Shown: positions 6,313-10,932 of the stretch, piece by piece
How the letters are laid out: each line of letters starts with the position of its first letter
How positions within the stretch are numbered: position 1 is the first letter of the stretch
Source: an uncultured Acidimicrobiaceae bacterium
GTDB lineage: Bacteria; Actinomycetota; Acidimicrobiia; Spongiisociales; UBA5794
Length of the DNA stretch: 10,932 nt
Assembly (NCBI GenBank): GCA_947258635.1
Contig: CAMYJM010000048.1
Coordinates: 1-10,932, forward strand
Direction: 5' to 3'
Program-made: the position numbers and the translations under genes
The notes under the pieces: model-generated
What the model saw: only the letters and a program-made list of their open reading frames with translations
Databases searched by the model: none
Told to the model about the DNA's origin: nothing

Positions 6313-7416
6313 GTGAGAGGCACCACCTACGCCATCTCAGAGATCGTCTGGTGGATGCTGGCGGCTCTGGCGATCGGTATCTTGATCGGCTGGCTCCTGC
6401 GGCGCTGGTTCGCCGGCGGAGCCCGGCTCAAGGATGTCCAAGCAGAGCTCGAGGCCAAGAAAGTCCGCTACGCCGAGATCTCCGGAGACCTCGGCGGCTC
6501 GAAGCTGCAGGTCGAACGCCTCAACCGCGACCTGGAAGCGCGCGCCGGCGAGCTGACTGCGGCGACCGATCGAGCGGGCGAGCTCGAGGCAAGTTTGTCC
6601 AGCGTCCGCGGGGAGCTGGATGCTGCCAACTCGACGGCCGGTGACCTCGAAGCAAGCCTCGCGGCGACGCGGGTCGATCTCGAATCGGCCACCGATCGAA
6701 CCGGTGACTTGGAATCACAGCTCGATGCCGCTGCCGCGGAGAAGGAGGCCGCGATCACCGGTCTCGAGTCCGCCGTCGCCGAGCGGGAGGCGCGTGTTGC
6801 CGAGCTCGAAGCGAGAGTCGGCAGCCTCCAGGCGGATCTGGAGAAGGCCTCGGCCGAGCTCAGCACCGTTCAGACCGCCCATGCCGACTGCACGGTGGCT
6901 GCGGAGGCGAGTACCGGTCGCATCGCCGGTCTCGAATCGGCGCTCGTGGAGCGTGAGGCGCAAATCCAGGAGCTGGAGGCGATCGTGGCGGCCCAGGCCG
7001 CCCGCAGCGGGGCGGCTGAGGCCGACGTGATGGCAGCCGAGAGTGCCGACCTGGAGGGGCTCGCCGCCGCCGAGGAGTCCGCTGGTGACGTCGCGGCCGC
7101 CGCTGCGGTTGCCCCATCCGTACCGCCAACGCGGTTTGGGACCGCCGGCGCCGACCACACCGACGATCTCAAGGTGATCAACGGCATCGGCCCCAAGATG
7201 GAAGAGCTGCTCAATGGCTTCGGTATCCGGGCCTGGGACCAGTTGGCGGCACTGAGCCCGTCCGAAGTGGCCCGCGTGGACGAGGCGTTGGAGGAGTTTC
7301 CCGGACGGATCGAACGCGACCAATGGGTGGAGCGGGCCGCCGACCTGGTCAGACGATTCCCGGATCCGAACAACCGGCCGGATCGGGATACCTTCTCGAA
7401 TGAGGCTAACTCCTGA
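6313..7416 (+). CDS. N-anchored coiled-coil protein with C-terminal helix-hairpin-helix domain
   Basis: The protein has 367 residues and starts at GTG 6313, directly after the TAA of the OmpA-type gene. AAGGAG at 6299-6304 is the ribosome site (8 nt spacing). One transmembrane helix (about 11-29) is followed by RRWF and further Arg/Lys, so the positive-inside rule places the rest in the cytoplasm. Residues 40-235 are an Ala/Glu/Leu-rich coiled coil with internal repeats: three 21-residue units (84-146) and a unit GLESAVAEREARVAELEA (150-167) repeated as GLESALVEREAQIQELEA (206-223). An Ala-rich linker (about 236-272) leads to a domain at 284-347 with DLKVINGIGPKMEELLNGFG, a helix-hairpin-helix of the type found in uncharacterised proteins related to '5' DNA nuclease-like' HhH families. 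No catalytic residues are evident. It may bind DNA or protein. Its pairing with the OmpA gene suggests a shared envelope function. Confidence 0.85.
   Translation: MRGTTYAISEIVWWMLAALAIGILIGWLLRRWFAGGARLKDVQAELEAKKVRYAEISGDLGGSKLQVERLNRDLEARAGELTAATDRAGELEASLSSVRGELDAANSTAGDLEASLAATRVDLESATDRTGDLESQLDAAAAEKEAAITGLESAVAEREARVAELEARVGSLQADLEKASAELSTVQTAHADCTVAAEASTGRIAGLESALVEREAQIQELEAIVAAQAARSGAAEADVMAAESADLEGLAAAEESAGDVAAAAAVAPSVPPTRFGTAGADHTDDLKVINGIGPKMEELLNGFGIRAWDQLAALSPSEVARVDEALEEFPGRIERDQWVERAADLVRRFPDPNNRPDRDTFSNEANS
6562..6750 (+). repeat. Three tandem 63-bp units in the coiled coil
   Basis: Three in-frame units of 21 codons (residues 84-104, 105-125, 126-146) align on the pattern A-(T/N)-(D/S)-(R/T)-(A/T)-G-(E/D)-L-E. 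The first two are closest. Twenty-one residues equal three heptads, so the repeats preserve the coiled-coil register. They probably arose by internal duplication. Confidence 0.65.
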
Positions 7417-7436
7417 GACCGGGCACAGGACGCCCG

Positions 7437-7467
7437 ATGACCACAACAAGACGCACCGCTCTATCGT
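7437..7467 (+). promoter_or_regulatory. Candidate leaderless promoter of the TerB-oxidase gene
   Basis: TATCGT (7462-7467; 4 of 6 to TATAAT) lies exactly 7 nt before ATG 7475, and ATGACC (7437-7442; 4 of 6 to TTGACA) lies 19 nt further upstream. No Shine-Dalgarno precedes the ATG, so a leaderless transcript starting at the ATG is plausible. The same arrangement is seen at 227-255. A weak stem-loop, CGGGC/GCCCG (7420-7436), precedes it without a T tract. Confidence 0.35.
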
Positions 7468-7474
7468 GCGGCCC

Positions 7475-9760
7475 ATGAGCCTCTTGGCGACGCTCGACGA
7501 TCCCCGATTGTTGCCGCTGCTTCCGGCGATCTACGTTGCCTGGGCGGACGGCGAGCTGTCCGCCGAAGAGATGAAGGCGTTGTGTGCCCGGGTCGACGAC
7601 GTCGACGGTATCGATGTGGCCTGTCGCGAGGCCCTCGGCGACTGGCTCGACGGCGCGGCTCCGCCCCGCCCGACCGAGCTGAGTGAGCTGCTGAGCGCGA
7701 TTCGGCGGCGGGCCGCGGGCCTCGACCACCCGGAGCGGATGGACCTGGCGACCTTGGCGGCCGAACTCGTCCACACCGGCCGTCCGGGGATGCCGCTCCG
7801 GGCTCCGGAGGCGAGGGCGATTGCCGAGATCGAGGCGGTTCTGGGCATCATCGGCCCCGAGGGCACGGCGTCGCTGCTGTCGCTCACCGGCCGGGCGGCG
7901 GTGCCCGACGAGGTATCCCAATTCGACCCGGCGGCACTGGGAGCGTATCTCGACGGATCTCGCGCCGACATCCGAAACCGCATGCGGCGGCTCCTCGCTC
8001 AGCCGCGATTCGGCTACCGGGCCGACATCCGCCGGGATGACTACCGCGAGGTTGTCCTGGCGTGGACCAAGGAGCTCGCCGAGCGGGGGATCGGCCCGAT
8101 CGGGTACCCGGTCGAGTACGGCGGGGAGGGCTCGATGAGCTGCTTCATGGGAGCCTTCGCGGTTCTCGGGCACCACGACCTCAGCCTGCTCACCAAGTTC
8201 GGCGTGCAGTTTGGCCTGTTCGGTGGCTCCTTGGCGCGCCTGGGCACGAGACGACATCACGACGCCTATCTGGCCGCTGCGGGCTCGGGAGAGCTTCTCG
8301 GCTGTTTTGCCATGACCGAGACCGACCACGGATCGAACGTCCGGGCTCTCGAGACCGTCGCGGTCTACAACTCGGCGACGGACGAGTTCGTGATCACGAC
8401 TCCCCACGACGGTGCTCGCAAGGACTACATCGGTAACGCCGCCGCCCACGGCCGGGCCGCGGTCGTGTTCGCCCGGCTCGTCGTCGGCGACGTGGACCAC
8501 GGCGTCCACGCCCTCTTCGTGCCGCTGCGGGACCCGAGCGGGCAGACGCTTCCCGGGATCCGGATCGAGGATTGTGGCCCCAAGATCGGCCTCGCAGGGG
8601 TCGACAATGGCCGGATCTGGTTCGACGGGGTGCGGGTGCCGCGCACCGCCCTACTCGACCGCTTCGCATCGGTCGATGAGAGTGGCGCGTATCTCTCCGA
8701 GATTCCCAGCCCGGACCGGCGCTTCTTCACGACGATTGGCTCGCTGGTCGGCGGCCGCATCAGCGTTGGCGCCGCCTCGATCAGCGTGGCCAAGTCGGCC
8801 CTCACCATTGCGGTGCGCTACGCGACCCGGCGGCGCCAGTTCGGCCCCGCCGGTCAGCCGGAGAGGCTGATCCTCGACTATCCGGCCCACCAGCGACGGC
8901 TGATGCCCCGGCTGGCCGCGACGTTTGCGTATCACTTCGCCTTTGAACGCCTGATCGACGACTACGTTGCGGGGACAATGGACTCGAGGGTGCTCGAGGC
9001 GCAGGCCGCCGGGCTCAAGGCATACGGCTCGTGGCACGCCATCGATACGGTTCAGGCATGCCGGGAGGCGTGTGGCGGCGCCGGCTACCTGGCGGAGAAT
9101 CGTTTCGGGGCCCTGCGTGGCGATGCCGACGTGTTCACGACGTATGAGGGTGACAACACAGTGCTGGCCCAGCTCGTCAGCAAATCGCTGCTGTCGGATT
9201 ACAAGCTCCAATTCGCCGACATGAACCTCCTCGGCACGATCAGGTTCCTCGCCGGCAAGACATTGGCTGGCCTGCGCGAGGTGGCTCCGGCGCTCGGCGG
9301 TTCCGATGAGGATCACCTCCGGGATCGGCGCTGGCATCTCGACCTGTTCAAATGGCGTTCTGATCACCAGGTGGCGGCGCTGGCAGCCCGGATGAAGAAA
9401 CGCCTCGATTCGGGGATGGATTCGGCGGCTGCCTTCGTCGCAGTCCAGGATCATGTGCTGGCGTGTGCTCGCGCCCACATCGAGTACCTGGTCCTCGATC
9501 GCTTCGCCGCCGCGATCGAGGCCAATGGTGACCCGGCATCGCGCCGGGTGCTCGACCTGCTGTGCGATCTATACGTTTTGACCCGGATCGAGCACGATCG
9601 CGGCTGGTTCCTCGAGCACGGCCGGATCTCGGCGGCGGCGGCGAAAGCGATTCGCAAGCTCGCCATCGAACTGTCCGCCGCGGTGCGCCGTGACTCCCGC
9701 GGCCTGGTCGACTCCTTCCTGATCCCCGACGCCGTGCTGGCGGCCCCGATCGGCCGATGA
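7475..9760 (+). CDS. Acyl-CoA oxidase/dehydrogenase with N-terminal TerB-like domain
   Basis: This is a cytoplasmic flavoenzyme that should oxidise acyl-CoA to 2-enoyl-CoA. From ATG 7475 it has 761 residues; the frame is open from 7400, but those 25 codons overlap the previous gene and look non-conserved. Residues 5-140 resemble a TerB fold (AIYVAWADGELSAEEMKAL; a second helical half at 88-125). The acyl-CoA dehydrogenase part follows: alpha domain about 150-270, beta domain with the flavin/substrate motif CFAMTETDHGSNV (277-289) and DCGPKIGLAGVDNGRIWFD (366-384), and alpha domain with YATRRRQFG (449-457), EACGGAGYL (531-539) and TYEGDNTVLAQ (556-566). Glu558 matches the catalytic base of acyl-CoA oxidases. 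The region 650-757 resembles the extra C-terminal ACOX domain. Oxidase versus dehydrogenase cannot be decided from sequence. It is translationally linked to clpS (ATGA overlap). Confidence 0.9.
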   Translation: MSLLATLDDPRLLPLLPAIYVAWADGELSAEEMKALCARVDDVDGIDVACREALGDWLDGAAPPRPTELSELLSAIRRRAAGLDHPERMDLATLAAELVHTGRPGMPLRAPEARAIAEIEAVLGIIGPEGTASLLSLTGRAAVPDEVSQFDPAALGAYLDGSRADIRNRMRRLLAQPRFGYRADIRRDDYREVVLAWTKELAERGIGPIGYPVEYGGEGSMSCFMGAFAVLGHHDLSLLTKFGVQFGLFGGSLARLGTRRHHDAYLAAAGSGELLGCFAMTETDHGSNVRALETVAVYNSATDEFVITTPHDGARKDYIGNAAAHGRAAVVFARLVVGDVDHGVHALFVPLRDPSGQTLPGIRIEDCGPKIGLAGVDNGRIWFDGVRVPRTALLDRFASVDESGAYLSEIPSPDRRFFTTIGSLVGGRISVGAASISVAKSALTIAVRYATRRRQFGPAGQPERLILDYPAHQRRLMPRLAATFAYHFAFERLIDDYVAGTMDSRVLEAQAAGLKAYGSWHAIDTVQACREACGGAGYLAENRFGALRGDADVFTTYEGDNTVLAQLVSKSLLSDYKLQFADMNLLGTIRFLAGKTLAGLREVAPALGGSDEDHLRDRRWHLDLFKWRSDHQVAALAARMKKRLDSGMDSAAAFVAVQDHVLACARAHIEYLVLDRFAAAIEANGDPASRRVLDLLCDLYVLTRIEHDRGWFLEHGRISAAAAKAIRKLAIELSAAVRRDSRGLVDSFLIPDAVLAAPIGR

Positions 9761-10059
9761 CCGGGCGAGGCGGCACCCTGGCACCCGATCGGGTCATCGA
9801 GCCGATCGACTCCGAGTCAATCGACATGGACCGCCCGTGGAACGTGGTCGTGTGGAACGATCCCATCAACCTCATGTCGTACGTCGTTTACGTGTTCCGT
9901 AAGGTGTTTGGCCACAGTAAGGCCAAGGCAACGAGGTTGATGCTGCAGGTGCACAATCAGGGACGGGCGATAGTCGCCACCGGGCCTCTCGAGCAGGCCG
10001 AGATCGATGTGGCCACGATGCACAGCTACGGGCTGTGGGCGACCTTGGAGAAGGCGTGA
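9757..10059 (+). CDS. clpS: ClpS, N-degron adaptor for the Clp protease
   Basis: ClpS hands proteins with destabilising N-terminal residues to the ClpC/ClpA-ClpP protease. The 100-residue protein has a 25-residue N-terminal extension and then the ClpS core: PWNVVVWNDPINLMSYVVYV, then KATRLMLQVHNQGRAIV, ending TLEKA. Asn34, Asp35 and His66, which line the N-degron pocket in E. coli ClpS, are present, and Met40 matches the gatekeeper position. The ATG at 9757 overlaps the stop of the acyl-CoA oxidase gene as ATGA. A later in-frame Met (residue 24) just before the core is an alternative start, but the overlap favours 9757. The next gene, DUF2017, is the usual actinobacterial neighbour of clpS. 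Confidence 0.95.
   Translation: MTGRGGTLAPDRVIEPIDSESIDMDRPWNVVVWNDPINLMSYVVYVFRKVFGHSKAKATRLMLQVHNQGRAIVATGPLEQAEIDVATMHSYGLWATLEKA
10047..10050 (+). promoter_or_regulatory. Ribosome site fixing the GTG start at 10056
   Basis: GGAG (10047-10050, within GGAGAAGG) inside the clpS tail lies 5 nt before GTG 10056. This favours the GTG over an in-frame ATG at 10035, which has no such site and lies inside clpS. Confidence 0.6.
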
Positions 10060-10526
10060 GGCTGTTCGTTCTTCGCGACGGGTTGGTCCGACCACGTCTC
10101 AGCGAATTCGAGGTGGCGGTGCTGAAGCTCGTGCCCCGGCTGCTCGCCGACGTGGGGGAGCCGGATGGGGACGCCGCCGCCGAGCGGCTCACTCCCCAGG
10201 TGCACCCCGATGATCCGGAGCGGTCTGCGGAGTTTCGCCGGCTGGCGGCCGACATGATTCACGGCACCCGCCAGGCCGACACGGCGACTCTTGCGGCCGG
10301 GCTCGACCGAGTCGCTTCCGGCGAAGCGCTGACGTTGGAGGAGGCCGCCGGCTGGATGCGCGCCCTGGCGCATGCCCGGGTCATCCTGGGCGCTCGGCTG
10401 GGCATAGAAGAAGACGGCTGGGAGGCCGATCGCGCCGCGTCAGCCGCCGATACGAGGATCGGCGTCCTCCACCTGTTGGGGCACATGCAGGACGACCTGG
10501 TGGCGGTACTGACGGGCGATCTGTGA
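10056..10526 (+). CDS. DUF2017 family protein
   Basis: The protein has 156 residues from GTG 10056, whose GTGA overlaps the clpS stop. It is mostly helical and soluble, with no membrane segment. It shows DUF2017-like blocks: LSEFEVAVLKLVPRLLADV (about 15-33), TPQVHPDDPERSAEFRRLAADM (46-67) and LTLEEAAGWMRALAHARVILGARLGI (92-117). DUF2017 proteins are found in actinobacteria next to clpS, and their biochemical role is unknown. Constant linkage suggests a part in Clp-dependent proteolysis or its control (inference). An earlier ATG at 10035 would add seven residues inside clpS and is less likely. The end overlaps the next gene by GTGA. Confidence 0.85.
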   Translation: MRLFVLRDGLVRPRLSEFEVAVLKLVPRLLADVGEPDGDAAAERLTPQVHPDDPERSAEFRRLAADMIHGTRQADTATLAAGLDRVASGEALTLEEAAGWMRALAHARVILGARLGIEEDGWEADRAASAADTRIGVLHLLGHMQDDLVAVLTGDL

Positions 10527-10932
10527 GGGAACCCGAGGCGCGCCGGCGGCGTCCAACCGGCATGGTCGCCAGAGCTGCCCTCCGATTCGCTCGATCCCTC
10601 ACGCCGTTATTGCTGACGTCGGTTCTGGTCATCTCGTTCCCCGGAGAGGCCGGCGCGTGCAGTTGTGCGCCCGTCAACACGGCAGAAGTGGTGGCGGCGG
10701 CGGATCTGGTGTTTGTCGGCGAGGAGGTATCCCGGGCCGACACGCGCCGGGAGTGGCCGCCGGTCGCCATCACGTTCTCCGTCGTCGAGGCCTACAAGGG
10801 GGAGGTTCCGGCCGAGATAACCGTGTGGACCGGCCAGGGAGGCGGCGACTGCGGGCTCCCCCGGACACGGGGCGCCGTCGGGATCACCGCCTACACCCAC
10901 CAGGACGGCCGCCTCGCCGTCGACAGCTGCGG
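10523..10932 (+). CDS. Exported protein with TIMP/NTR-like Cys-x-Cys start, 3' end beyond window
   Basis: An open frame begins at GTG 10523, overlapping the DUF2017 stop as GTGA, and continues past the window end (136 codons seen). The N-terminus has an Arg-rich segment, a hydrophobic stretch (about 27-40, TPLLLTSVLVISF) and GEAGA before Cys46, which fits signal peptidase I cleavage after A-G-A. The mature protein would start CSCAPVNTAEVVAAADLVFV. This recalls the N-terminal Cys-x-Cys and following hydrophobic strand of TIMP/NTR domains. Later parts fit the same fold: ITFSVVEAYKGEVPAEITVW, then GGGDCG and VDSC. Cys residues are 46, 48, 110 and 136, so disulphides are likely. A lipoprotein is less likely, because the residue three before Cys46 is Ala. 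An alternative start is ATG 10562, residue 14. The target is unknown. Confidence 0.75.
   Translation, partial: MREPEARRRRPTGMVARAALRFARSLTPLLLTSVLVISFPGEAGACSCAPVNTAEVVAAADLVFVGEEVSRADTRREWPPVAITFSVVEAYKGEVPAEITVWTGQGGGDCGLPRTRGAVGITAYTHQDGRLAVDSC

Noticed and set aside
7420..7436. Stem-loop CGGGC-N7-GCCCG considered as a terminator.
   Set aside because: The stem has only five pairs and no T tract follows, so it is not a convincing intrinsic terminator.
7400..7474. Earlier in-frame ATG for the TerB-oxidase gene.
   Set aside because: It overlaps the previous gene by 17 nt, has no ribosome site, and adds 25 polar residues of no family character. ATG 7475 fits the TerB-like start better, although this is not proven.
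7406..8509. A 367-codon minus-strand frame opposite the oxidase, and similar ones at 6715-7476 and 8651-9478.
   Set aside because: They are rich in Arg, Gly and His, lack domains and lie opposite clear coding regions, so they are shadows.
1..10932. CRISPR arrays, tRNA or rRNA genes, insertion sequences and attachment sites.
   Set aside because: I saw no spaced repeats, cloverleaf-like sequence, transposase motifs or terminal inverted repeats. Short or diverged elements could be missed by eye.

Overview
The window comes from a GC-rich bacterium, most likely an actinobacterium. The reasons are an HspR-type repressor closing a dnaK-grpE-dnaJ operon, a clpS gene followed directly by a DUF2017 gene, frequent GTG/TTG starts, 4-nt stop/start overlaps and candidate leaderless promoters. 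A deep-branching group such as Acidimicrobiia is my inference; it is not proven by the sequence. I see no tRNA, rRNA, CRISPR array, insertion sequence or phage gene.

Left part (1-4471, all minus strand). The heat-shock operon reads leftward from about 4540: dnaK (4471-2639), grpE (2642-2040), a zinc-finger-less dnaJ (2036-1128) and hspR (1126-731), joined by overlaps or 1-4 nt gaps. A small three-helix membrane protein (702-298) follows hspR after 28 nt and may be read with it. Next is a separately promoted gene with an apparent leaderless start (220 to beyond base 1), which is cut by the window edge.

Divergent intergenic region (4472-4887). It holds the dnaK promoter (an ECF/SigH-like and an overlapping housekeeping-like candidate), a leader hairpin, a strong dnaK Shine-Dalgarno, and a possible 67-codon gene on the plus strand (4652-4855).

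Middle (4888-7416, plus strand). Two abutting genes encode membrane-anchored envelope proteins. The first is an OmpA-type peptidoglycan-binding protein with several BON-like repeats, resembling mycobacterial ArfA/OmpATb in layout. The second is an N-anchored coiled-coil protein ending in a helix-hairpin-helix domain. Their predicted topologies are opposite: the first faces outward and the second inward. They could form an envelope-to-cytoplasm module.

Right part (7475-10932, plus strand). A chain of four genes is joined by three successive 4-nt overlaps: a TerB-like/acyl-CoA-oxidase fusion, the N-degron adaptor ClpS, a DUF2017 protein, and an exported protein whose predicted mature end starts Cys-x-Cys like TIMP/NTR domains (cut by the window end). 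The most unusual items are the TerB-oxidase fusion, the OmpA/coiled-coil-HhH pair and the TIMP-like exported protein. The clearly known parts are the chaperone operon and clpS-DUF2017.
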